DNA of 64,000 nucleotides, taken from contig ML977029.1 in the NCBI GenBank assembly GCA_010015675.1, positions 101,954 through 165,953 on the forward strand, given 5' to 3'. This DNA is from Byssothecium circinans. Lineage: Eukaryota > Ascomycota > Dothideomycetes > Pleosporales > Massarinaceae. Below are positions 1 to 10,036 of this stretch, piece after piece. A program made the position numbers and the translations under genes. The notes beneath the pieces were generated by a model that had not been told where the DNA came from, made no database searches, and worked only from the letters and a program-made list of their open reading frames with translations. Within the stretch, counting starts at the first letter, position 1. Each line of letters starts with the position of its first letter.

Positions 1-748
1 CGCGACGTTCGAGTTATTATGGTAAACTTGGAAGTAACCTTTACTCTTTTAAACCTAACGTTCTTCCTCCTTCTTATTATGTACCTGCTTCTAAAACCAT
101 AACACGTTTTATATTAGGCGCTTATCATCTCGTATTATCTTACAGTTTGCACTGTCCAGCTTATTCATATTAGAACATACTATCTTCACAAAGATGTGGT
201 GAAAGGCTTCTGATTTCCTCTAATATGTTTTCCCCATTGACTTAGGTGGTGCTTGCCGACCGCTCAGCTGTTTTAGCAAATTGATACCTTCCGACTTGGC
301 TTTGAAGGGGAGCCCAATGCACTACAACACATTCCTATTTGCTGGGGGCCGAGCGTGTTGCAACGTCCAATCAAGCTCAAATTGCGGAGAGCGTTTGCGA
401 TACGGTTTAAACGTTTGCACTTACCGCAAATCTCTCGACCAGACCTGCACCTGCAAACGCAGCTGCCGGGATCTTTCCGCGCGCTACAAATGTCACATTC
501 ATGTGTCCCAACTCCAAATTCAACCTCTTGTCCACTACGTCAATACTACAGCGCAGAAGAGCCCCCTACCATCTCATCTATTCATCCCATCAATTCTTTG
601 TCTTGGAAGCTATCTTTTTATCCTTTCTAGGGCAGTTCTTTTGACTACTATCAACTTACAATGTTTACCTAACCACTCCACCGTGGTCACGTTGTTAAGC
701 TACCATGGCAACGCAATTCAGTGTCACCGCCTCACGCCGGCACGCCAC
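1..748. other. intergenic, AT-rich left edge
   Basis: No gene can be supported here. The first 280 bases are AT-rich and full of stops in all frames. A 199-codon open frame covers 281-880, but its composition is not protein-like and it runs through the promoter of the next gene. Confidence 0.6.
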
Positions 749-756
749 TATAAAAG
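749..756 (+). promoter_or_regulatory. TATA box of the gene starting at 838
   Basis: The sequence TATAAAAG lies 82 bases upstream of the ATG, followed by a CT-rich stretch typical of fungal transcription starts. This is a motif match only. Confidence 0.5.
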
Positions 757-837
757 AGCCCTTCCACTCCTTCCACTGAGCCCATTTTTCTCTCACACCC
801 CAATTCAACTTTACTTTCCTCGCCCACGTCACTCACA

Positions 838-2725
838 ATGGATCCTCCAGTTGACCCCGCGCTTCTCAACGCTGGCCTAGCGACGCTTAGTCCGCGAGAC
901 GGGATTGAAGGACCGCAGCTCCCTGTCGCAACAGGATATCGTGACGCGACGCTTAACGAGGGAAAGCCAGAAGATGAGGTGAAGCAGCCGAAGCTCTTCC
1001 TCAAGCTCAAGAGTCAGTGGGTGAGTCTGGGAAGGCAGCCAATGGACCCGCCGTTTGCTATGTCTGTGCGAACGTACGCAACGCCTAAGTCCGCTGCAGC
1101 AGATTCTCCCATGGACGGAGGGAAATCTATGTCTGCACCCTCACCCGCCAAGCGCAAGCTACTGGTCCCGCCTCCAGCCCCTACATCACCAGCGGCACGC
1201 AAAAAGAGGCGAACTTCAACACTGAAACCGAGTTTCAACATCGGTGCCGGGAACGACAGTATCTCGATGCAGGCGCCAACTATCACCAGGGCTGGTCGCA
1301 GGCCAAAGCCGAGGAAGCACCGCGACGACGACGTGACAGAGGAGCAGTGGGACGCTGTCGTTGGAATTGAGCCGGAGGAGAGTTTCCAGCGGGATGTAGA
1401 AGACGGAGATACCGCATATATAAACCATCATGCTCTGGCATGTAAGTATTCCCCTTATCCCATGATTCCCCAGTCAGACGTCAGAAATCTGGATGCGCCT
1501 TTCCGCAGTTTGATTATTTGGGCTTATGCCCAAACTTCCGTTGTAAAACGGCGGACTAACATCTACCAGCAACACGAGCAGATCAGTTCCGAGAGCCGCG
1601 GTACACTGAAGATCAGGTCATGCATGATGAACCCTCTACCTCCCAGGCCTTCGATACTGCCGCCTTGTATCCGCCCGAGAACACTTTCCACCCCATCACC
1701 TTCTCCAAAGACATCGTCCTCCTCTATGAGACCCTTTACCACGCGACTTACGAGTCGGGTGTCGTCCCCGATGAGCTCCCCACCATCCTTGACGGCAACG
1801 ACAATGAGATGCGCTGGACAGCCAAGCACCTGACCTATCTCTACATTTACAGCTATGAGCAGAATGAGTACGTGCTCCCCCATAAGTTCCCCATGTAGCC
1901 CATATTCAGAATTCTGTTATGTGTTTTGCTGACTTCATACACAGGTTCAATTTCTGCGACTTGATCGCCGATACATGGATCCGCGCCTTCCACAAAGCCA
2001 ACCACGACGTCGACAAGAAAGGCGGCAATGGAACCGAGCGACCCTGGTTGAATAAGAGCCTGATGTACAAGAACCCGGAGCTGTACCGCGACAGAGATGC
2101 AGCGGAGTACGACCGCGAGTACTGGAAGGTACGAGAGATCAAGCTCGACAAGACAGTGACCACGATCCGCGCCCCGAACCACACCACGGCCCAGAAAGGC
2201 AAGAAGAAAGGACAGCTGCAGACCGACAACAATGGATCCAGTCTCCTCGAATGCGTCAATACGCTCTACCACGCCACCTCGCGGACCTGCCCTGCACGAC
2301 TCCTCTGGGCTGATATGCTCGCGCTACACGGCTACCCTCTGTCCTTGAAGTTGACTCCCCCGCATCACACCTCGGGCAGCCCGAAGGCTAAATGCTCGGG
2401 TGACCGAGTGGGACACGGTTTGCATCGCGATCTTGTCTGGGATATTATGAGCACGAGTCTGCGTATGGTGCGGTGCAAGGTGTCGCTTAATTGCGAGGAG
2501 ATGGTTGAAGGGGCTTGGTGCAAGCGGTATCATATCCATACGACATTGGGCGAGAAGTGTTATCGCCAGCTGCATAAGGAGCAGGATGCGAGGAGGGCGG
2601 CGGAGATGGAGCAGCACAAGGCGATGACGGGGCAGCAGTGGAGGGATGAGGAGGTTGCGGGCGCAATTGCGGATGCGTTTATGGATCCCGATGTGGATGC
2701 TGAGGGTGAGTCGGAGGAGGAGTAG
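838..2725 (+). CDS. uncharacterised basic nuclear-like protein
   Basis: Three exons join in phase: 838-1441, 1570-1867 and 1945-2725, giving about 560 residues. Intron 1 starts GTAAGT; intron 2 starts GTACGT and ends ACAG. The N-terminal 170 residues are proline- and basic-rich with a KKRR cluster near residue 122, which would suit a nuclear localisation signal. The middle part (about residues 200-340) is rich in Tyr, Trp and acidic residues and looks globular. The C-terminus has a charged helix followed by an acidic tail (EGESEEE). I recognise no catalytic motif and cannot name a family. The nuclear location is inference. The exon structure is well supported because each junction keeps an open, protein-like frame. 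Confidence 0.78.
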
Positions 2726-3004
2726 GCGATTAGCATCCGCGGGCGTGACTATGGAGATGGTATCGATATTTGGGCGTTTGGGTTTGATCTGGTCGGCGAC
2801 ATACCCCTTTGCTTGGCTAGTTACTTCCACGTGGTTTGGATGATGACCCGTTGACTCGTGGGCACAATCACCCACATGTGAAAAGTTTGCGTGAGCTTCC
2901 CATAGTTCCAAATGGTTGAAAGCGCAATCAATTTCAATTCAAGTACACGAAAGATCTCTGCTCTCCACTATAACGAGCGCCCACTAAATCACATCCTGAA
3001 CTCT

Positions 3005-4133
3005 TCAGATATACTTCTCCCTCGTGCCCTTCTCCGCGCTCCGATAAATGGCATCAATCATGCGATGCCTAACCAAAGCATGGTCGAACCCGACAACACT
3101 CGCATTGTTGGCCCCCGCAAAGCCATCCCAAGCCTTACCAACATTGTACCCAAAGTCACCCTTCAACGTCCTGTCGCGGCCCTCAAGCTCGACCTCAACC
3201 TCCTCCACCGTCTTCGTCTCCCCATCACCCAAGATGAGCTTAAGCGTGGGGTGAAACATCTGCAAATGGCCGCTCGAACCCTCCAGCACCAAGCTCCCCT
3301 CAGTGCCGTTGACCTCCCAGTGGAAGTCCCTTCCAGTGCGCGAAAAGCCTCCGGAGTAGGTGACATTGACGACTGCGCCTCCGTCAGCCAGGGCGCCGGT
3401 GACGCTGACCTGGTCATGAGCCGTCTTCTTCACCTTCCTCAACTCCTTACCCTGCGCATCAATGATGCTGATCACAGGCCGAAGATTCCCCAACGTCGCC
3501 GTCACGCTCTCAAACTCTCCCAGCACGAACGCCAGAGCGTCAACGGCGTGAGTTAGGGGAACAGAGACGAGGTTTCCCCCGACCTCAAGCTCTAAGCCAT
3601 ATGCGTGGGACTCTGTTGACTGCGGGCCAAACATCATGCCGTGGCCGTACATGGTAGAATTCAGAAGCGTTCCCAACTTCCCGCTCTTGACGATCTCCCT
3701 GGCCTTGACCACGGGCGGGCTCTGACGCGCCTGAAGCCCCACCATGGTGCGGACGCCCTTTGCTTTGGCGAGGGCGACGAGCTCTTCGACTTCGGGGAGG
3801 TTGCGGGCCAAGGGCCATTCGACAAAGACGTCTTTTCCGGCTTCGAGGGCTGGCTTGACGAGGGCGTAGTGCTCGGGTACCTTGACGCTGACGGCGACGA
3901 TGTCAACATTGGGGTCGTTGGCTATTGTGCCTTCGAGGTTGTATGTTGTAGTCTGACATAAAAGACCGCGCGCTGGGCTTCAAACGGCAATATCTGATTT
4001 TGGCCAATCAGAAGTCTCGAATCAATCCTCAAAACGGCCACCTCAGCCCTTGAAAGTGAGGTATAAACTAATCAAGCCAAAAAGATGGCTTACGCATGTC
4101 CTCGATAACGCAGGGAAAAGCTAGCTTGGGCAT
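3005..4133 (-). CDS. Gal80-like Gfo/Idh/MocA-family oxidoreductase, N-terminally short
   Basis: The main exon is 3005-3972. It carries the block VDIVAVSVKVPEHYALVKPA, then KDVFVEWPLARN, then the C-terminal alpha/beta domain of this family. These resemble fungal Gal80-like proteins, which bind NAD(P) and act as oxidoreductases or as regulators of galactose genes. A 40-nt first exon (4094-4133, MPKLAFPCVIEDM) joins in phase through a 121-nt intron (GTAAGC to CCAG), giving about 335 residues. The N-terminal Rossmann strand and glycine-rich dinucleotide loop that should come first are absent, and I find no other exon upstream that supplies them. The product is therefore either a 5'-truncated relic that is still open, or a cofactor-free derivative. 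The open frame of over 320 codons argues that the loss is recent or the protein is still used. It lies next to the carotenoid oxygenase gene on the same strand; no functional link is evident. Confidence 0.62.
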
Positions 4134-4353
4134 TTTATGTCAGATCATGTGGTAGTTAGAGCTGCCGCACTTGCTCCTAAGAGAAATCGCCGACTCCCCT
4201 TCTGCGCGCAGGCGATTGTAGTTTCATGGCCATATCAATTTGAAGAACTCACTATAGCAGAATACATGTAGATAAAAACAATGCAGCTCCCAAGCAAAGC
4301 ACACTCCAAACACTAAACAATAACGCTGATCCACCAAAGTCCTCGCTCCAAAT

Positions 4354-5991
4354 CTAAACATCACCACCATAGCTCCTCCCAACACCTTTATACGCCCCAT
4401 GAAACCCAAAGCTCATAGGCCCATCCATCTCCGCCCTTCCCACCTCCTTCAAATTCCTAGCATCAAGCACAAGCATGTAACTCTTCCCCTTCAACCCATC
4501 CAACACCACAGTCAAAAGCACACCATCGTCTTCCGCCGTGCCCTCAGGATCAGCGACAAAAATCGGTTCACCAGGAGTATGCGCCTCCGTCTCCCAAAAC
4601 GTTGACGTTTGGGTGATGTTATCGAACTTGACGATACCGTCCATGAACGAGGACTTGAGACGATCGGCGCAACCCCATGTATAGCGGTGGCGCTTCGTCA
4701 GGTAGGCTGGGTTGATGGTTCCGAGGTCTAGGGAGATTGCTTTGTCGGCTTTGAAGACGAGTTCAGCTGGGAGGGCTTTGGAGGAGCCGAGACCGTGGTT
4801 AACGCTGGAGAGTCGATACTGGGTTTGGCTAGGCAGGCAGGACATGCGCTTCTTGCCAGCGTACTTTTCTGATTCGGGATGCGAGCTGATGACATTGTCG
4901 TAATAGAAACGGTGGATGACATCGGTGTTATCGTACGAGGCAAGTTCGCAGATGATGTCGGTCTTTGTAGGGTCGCTCGAGGAAGGCTCTTCCCACGCGT
5001 TGGTGGAGTGGAAGGAAAAGAAAGGGTTGCTTTCGAAGGTAGCGACAAGACCTTTACCGTGCCGGTCGACGACGTACCATTTCGCTTTCGAGTCGCGGTC
5101 GAAGGGTGCAATGGCATCGACCATGTTTTTGTGGTAGAGAATGGATACACCACCCCAGGTGTAGAAAGCATTCCACACGCAGATGATCACGTAGTTCTTG
5201 CTGAGAAAGAAGGAGTGGAGATAGGACGAGGGCGCGGAAAAGGTGGCCAGGATTTCAGTGTTGTTGGTGGATGCAGAAGTCTTGAACACGCGGTAGGTAC
5301 CAGTCCGACCCGGATCTAGGTTATAGTTGAATAGATCCCCCGTCTCTGGATCGGCCTTTCCATGTGCAGCGGCAAAGGGCCCTTTGAGCTTTGGGTGCAG
5401 TACTTTCATGTTGGCAAAGCCCCTGGGTTCCAAAGTCTCCGGATCGATTGCCTTGAGCAGCGCAGCATCAGTCTTGACATGAAGTGTGTCGACACCTTTT
5501 GTATGTCCATTGACCAGGATGTTCTTCTCTTGTGCGTCTCGGCCAGATATGCGAGATGCCCCAGCCATGTTGACCGATATTGTAACGCCGACATTTTTCA
5601 AGTCCTTCTTCGGCGTGAAGACACCCATGACTTTTTGAAAGATGCTCTCGCATGGATCGCGCTTGGCCGCAAAGGTAATGGAATTGAGATTGCCTGTCTT
5701 CCTGACTGTTTCAAGCATCTCGTCTACTGTGCGACGTGATCGATATGTGACTTTGGGCTCGCCATTCTCGAATTCGATCTGGAAGCGATGAACACATGAG
5801 AATCCGTCAAACCAGTGCTTCGCTGCCCAGATCTTGCCGTCCTCAGTTGTCGTCTTGAAACCAAGTGGACCAGTCCTGTATAGCACGCCGGCGACATATT
5901 CAGGGATGTTGCCTTTCACCGTGAGGGCCACTGGATCGTGCTTTTCATAGTCGACATCGAAGCCTGCGTCGTTCGGCCAAGCAATAGTCAT
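4354..5991 (-). CDS. carotenoid/stilbene cleavage oxygenase (RPE65 family)
   Basis: An intronless 545-residue protein; the start is the ATG at 5991, followed by TIAWPNDAGFDVDYEKHDPV. Members of this family use a four-histidine Fe(II) centre in a seven-bladed propeller to split a carbon-carbon double bond of carotenoids or stilbenes. All four iron ligands can be placed: the His in AAHGKADPETG, in YLHSFFLSKNY, in FSFHSTNAWEE and the last in FGFHGAY near the C-terminus. The length fits fungal members such as CarX, CarT and CAO-1. I cannot choose between carotenoid and stilbene cleavage from sequence alone. No phytoene synthase, desaturase or opsin gene lies in this window, so it is not in the classical car cluster. 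The frame is open upstream of the ATG for about 60 codons but without another ATG. Confidence 0.88.
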   Translation of the reverse strand: MTIAWPNDAGFDVDYEKHDPVALTVKGNIPEYVAGVLYRTGPLGFKTTTEDGKIWAAKHWFDGFSCVHRFQIEFENGEPKVTYRSRRTVDEMLETVRKTGNLNSITFAAKRDPCESIFQKVMGVFTPKKDLKNVGVTISVNMAGASRISGRDAQEKNILVNGHTKGVDTLHVKTDAALLKAIDPETLEPRGFANMKVLHPKLKGPFAAAHGKADPETGDLFNYNLDPGRTGTYRVFKTSASTNNTEILATFSAPSSYLHSFFLSKNYVIICVWNAFYTWGGVSILYHKNMVDAIAPFDRDSKAKWYVVDRHGKGLVATFESNPFFSFHSTNAWEEPSSSDPTKTDIICELASYDNTDVIHRFYYDNVISSHPESEKYAGKKRMSCLPSQTQYRLSSVNHGLGSSKALPAELVFKADKAISLDLGTINPAYLTKRHRYTWGCADRLKSSFMDGIVKFDNITQTSTFWETEAHTPGEPIFVADPEGTAEDDGVLLTVVLDGLKGKSYMLVLDARNLKEVGRAEMDGPMSFGFHGAYKGVGRSYGGDV

Positions 5992-7094
5992 TTGGACTTG
6001 AGGAGTAGTTGTGTGACGGATCCGAGGTGCCGAGAGATGAGACTGAAGACCTGGCTCAGGTATGCAGACGCTTGAATTCCCTAACGGCGAGCTGATGGCC
6101 CAATAGAGATGGCGTTGCTGGCTATCTATCGTGCTGTGGGGGAGTAAGAGTCTTGAATGCGCGAACAATGGCACAATACAATGGGTGGTTAGAGCTCTTG
6201 CCGAGAGGGTGGAGTGTGGAAAGGAGCGATGGGCAAAGATGCATCCTTATAGCTCTGAACAACGCGCGTAACAACATCAACTGACCCGTTCACGGTTGTA
6301 ACGTCGTAAGAGTTGCATTGAAGCTGGAGAAGTCAGGGTGAGTTTATGTTTCTCTCGCATTCGCTTAACCCTTACAAGCATGCAAGCCAAAACCCGATGC
6401 CAAGTGAGAGTGGCACAAGTTTCACGAATGGCGCTGGCTAGATCACTAGAGCCGGGTGCAAGTGTACAAGAACCCTTGGGAAGGCTCTAGTTCGATGGTT
6501 TTGAAGCGCATCAGCTTACCGTACGGCCGAAAGCTCATGGAAGTGCTTCCTCCGGAGCTTAACAACCATCGTGATACGAATGCCGAGGCCTGTGAGTTCA
6601 ATCTATTAAACTTTCAGTATGGGTATTAGGTACACATTCTATCCAGAAGGATGGACAGCTCGTATATGCTTTCCATGGGCTTAGCTGCTTTTGGAGAATT
6701 TAAGCGAGACTTTGAGACGTTCATTGCCATTGGATGCTAAGAGACGTGTTCGTGAACTTCTGGCGGAATAAAAACGAAGCACCGTTGCTGCTGCACCGGC
6801 ACGGGTATTGAGCATATACAAGGTTGGGCGTTGAGAGTCACATGTGGTAACCAGGCACTAGTGATGTACGGTGAAAGCTCGTGATTGCAGGCGGCCCGCA
6901 CGCACTCCTATCGTGGACATGGTCTCGGAGATTCTGGCTGGCCATAAAAGCCTAGCGATCGACGTGGAAAATGGCGAAGAATATGGAAGTAGAGGAAAAG
7001 AGTGAGAGATGGTGAGGTCGTCCCGATTTCTCGGAGGTCCCTTATCACGCATCAATGAGGCTATACCGATAGAGGCTAGGCCTCCCGCCTCACA
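5992..7094. other. intergenic, first part of a gene-poor stretch
   Basis: No reading frame here looks protein-like. It contains the promoter of the carotenoid oxygenase and about 0.9 kb of mixed sequence with no repeat that I can define. Confidence 0.6.
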
Positions 7095-7366
7095 ATCGCG
7101 AATTGCAGATGCATCGTCAATTCCTCCAACATCCCACCTTCAAGTCAATTCACAATATCAACCCACCCGCTGCCTCCCTGCCCTCTACAACTTCCAACCT
7201 ATTGGATTTCCTACTATCCCGCCTAATATAACCCTTAACCTCCTCCTCTTTACAAACCCGCAAAACCTACTCCTTTAAGACCTCGTCTACACAGCTATAC
7301 TCCGCGGAACACTCTACTACGCCCTGTAAATAGCCGACCACTACAATACACAACATGCTCCCTCGG
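7095..7366 (+). pseudogene. decayed partial copy of the promoter and 5' end of the gene at 12461
   Basis: This segment aligns along its length with 12325-12629, which holds the last 136 bases of promoter and about 56 codons of the membrane/coiled-coil gene. Both begin ATCGCGAATTGCAGATGCAT and end at CTCCCTCGG. The copy lacks about 28 bases that include the ATG and the first codons. Its differences are mostly C to T and G to A relative to the intact gene (for example CTCCAAGACC to CTTTAAGACC), and it has in-frame stops. It is non-coding. The direction of change suits RIP-like or deamination decay, although it is shorter than the usual RIP length threshold. Confidence 0.82.
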
Positions 7367-10036
7367 GGAAGGATGTCTGCTGTAGTTTGGCAAAGATGCT
7401 GGCAGGGTGCGACGTCGGATTCTGTGTTCTCTGATAAGGCTGACACTCAGACCGAGGTTCTCTTCTTCCGGTGACGGCGTGTAGGAGTCGGCATGTAATT
7501 ACAATCCTCACCGTCCCCATCATTCATAGTAACCTCTTCCGCTTCTCGCAACCGCCGCAAAGCCATTCCAAATCGGCGCACGAGTTCTTCGACTTCCTAT
7601 TAGCTCAGGGGTCCCTATCCCAAGGCTTACCCGCCCCTTACCATCCACTACCTCCGCACTTGCAGTATACCCGGCCCGGGCCAGGTAAAAGCATTGGTGG
7701 AGACGGTCCAAGCCTCCCATCTGTCTCCTCTTTGGGTTTCTCCGCCTACGACACCACTGTTTGATCCCGCCCCATCAGTGCTCGCCTTGATTCTCGACTG
7801 ATCCTCCACTTCGCACTTGAAACTGGCTATCTATGGCGACCAATGGTGGGTGTAAAGGCACCGTGGAAGGAGGTCCAGGATCCGGATTCCGATCGTGCCT
7901 CTGCTGAGAGTGAGATCCTGTCTCGCATGAAGGCTTCGACATGAGCAGCCGTAGGCAGCGTCTTGCCCAGGTATGCCAACCGTTCCCTGCGTAGGTGGTT
8001 GCCGCCAGAGGCACAGCCATGACGCATACCCGGATAGGCAAAGGATTCCAATGATCGAAACACCGATGAGCTGACCGGCTTCCTAAGAGATGTGGAGACG
8101 CGGTCCCCCCGCAAGCTCGATGCCTCTCACCCAATCCTTCCACTCGAAGGGTGAGAGGCCATCGCAAAAGGAGGGCAGCCGCCGAAGCCATCCTGGGGGC
8201 TAGGCATGGCTCCCAACCGGCACAGAAGGGGCATCTCCGCGTGGTGTGAAGCTTATTCCCGCACGAGAGTTCGCGCTGGTGGCTTGGACAAAGGGTTGGT
8301 GTTTGAGCTACAATGGTGGCGAGTCTCACCGCACAATTGACGACTACGCTTTTCCTTCTAGATGCGAGACTGCACTTCCAGCTTCCAGCAGATGGTGGCG
8401 GGGAAGGCGTAGACGAAACGTAGGGAAATGAGGTTCGACAGTCGATACCAGTCCTCTCCATTGAAAGCTCACGCTATGACTACGTCAGGTTGAGGCATAG
8501 TCAGCATACTGGACTCTGCCTAATCGTCCTCAGTTCCTCCACCCCCACAGCGCTTCAGTAACCGTTAGCGTTCATCTCCTCCGGTCGACATGTGCGACAG
8601 CACGCAAGTTCACTACAAATGTTCACATCTTCGGTACCTTGTGAGAGCATGGTGTACCAAGTACCAGCAAACTCAAAAAAGATGCCAACCCAATGTTGTT
8701 GCCATGTAAGGAGGAAAAGTCGGAGATTCGTTCCGGTATTGAAGGCTAATATTAAGTAGAGTCAGAGACGCATTACTGTTTACATGCGCTATCGCTGTGA
8801 CTATCGTCCATTCTCTGCACGAGGAGGGGAAAGACCGCGAGAGTATGAGCAAAGGGAAGGGGCCCGTCCAACCGCGCGGGTACCTGCGGCAAGGCAGTGG
8901 GATGGAAATTGGAAAGTTGAACCTTGCTGCGGCGTAGTGCAGAGCAGCATCATAAGGGCCCACGGGAGCCATTCAGATGCAGGGAGTTTGGCGATCCGAC
9001 ACCAATGTGGGGCACATGGGTGGGCGATGTCATCACACGGGGTAAGTGAAGGCGCTCGGGAGAGATCTGGTTAATTCTTTGACCTTGCTGCAGGAGCATG
9101 CTACCAGGCTGTGTGTCGGCCCCGCTAAGTAATCCCAAGACAGTTAGTGCGAGGACGTGATGCTTGCAAGTGAGAAAAGGCTTGCAGACCGAATGAATCT
9201 TTAGCTTGAAGCATAGCGAACTGAATGCATTGTTCCTGCACTATTCCGTGCTTTAGGATAGTGCATCTAGTAACTTTCAAAGTCATCATGTGCCGCCGAT
9301 ACAAATAAATCTACACTTGCGGGCATGTAAAACTCACTGGCCTTAAGCCTTGCGGCCGCGCCTGCCTCGCTGTCGATATCGTCGACACCAACATGGCAAT
9401 CCGTTGTGCCGACCGCCAGAGGGGAGGTTAGAGCTAGGTGACCCTCTGAAGGGTTGCCAGCCATATTGACGGAAGATCGGACGTGAGATGTGATATTGGG
9501 CTTTGGAAAGTGTGCCGTGGCACAAGGTGACCAATAGCTCAACCTATAGTCACGGGGTCAGATTGGTAGATAGTCGAGGGTTTCAACACCTGAGACGGGC
9601 ATGTCATGTACACCACACTCTTTGATTACTACGAGAAAAAGAATACAATTGCTTCGGCTACCAAACACGCGTCCCCTCTACAAGTATTCCATACCATGAG
9701 CCGAATTGGAGTTGCGTGAGCTACGCTGGCTCAAAAGGGACGCTCTTTTGTGGCGGTACGCAGGACATTCTGTGGACCTTCAATGTTGTTTGTGATGGAC
9801 CGGTATGCTGTTGGTAGAATGGAAACCCCTGACTTGCTAGTGGCATTCCTTCGAGGTCATTCGCTGATAATCTCAATGGAACGAGCCATGTCGAGTATGG
9901 CTTTTATTAAAGTTTGCTACAATACATGGATGTGCTTGAACCAACGCTCCACCCTAGCCTGCTAAATTGCTCTAGTCTGGAACTCCCAATCGCGTATTAG
10001 AATCAACTACACATAAAATTGATACGAAAATTGGTA
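7367..10036. other. gene desert, second part
   Basis: About 2.7 kb without a supportable gene. A 228-codon frame at 7775-8461 on the minus strand starts with ATG, but it is rich in Ser, Arg, Cys and His in the way non-coding GC-rich frames are, and no domain is visible. I see no terminal repeats or transposase remains. Confidence 0.55.

Noticed and set aside
281..880. 199-codon open frame on the plus strand
   Set aside because: It overlaps the TATA box and start of the real gene in another frame; composition is not protein-like and the start lacks context.
7775..8461. 228-codon open frame on the minus strand
   Set aside because: No domain, unusual Ser/Arg/Cys/His composition and no splice pattern; probably chance in GC-rich DNA.
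9267..9542. 91-codon minus-strand frame in the gene desert
   Set aside because: Short, with no recognisable feature and no promoter; not separable from chance.
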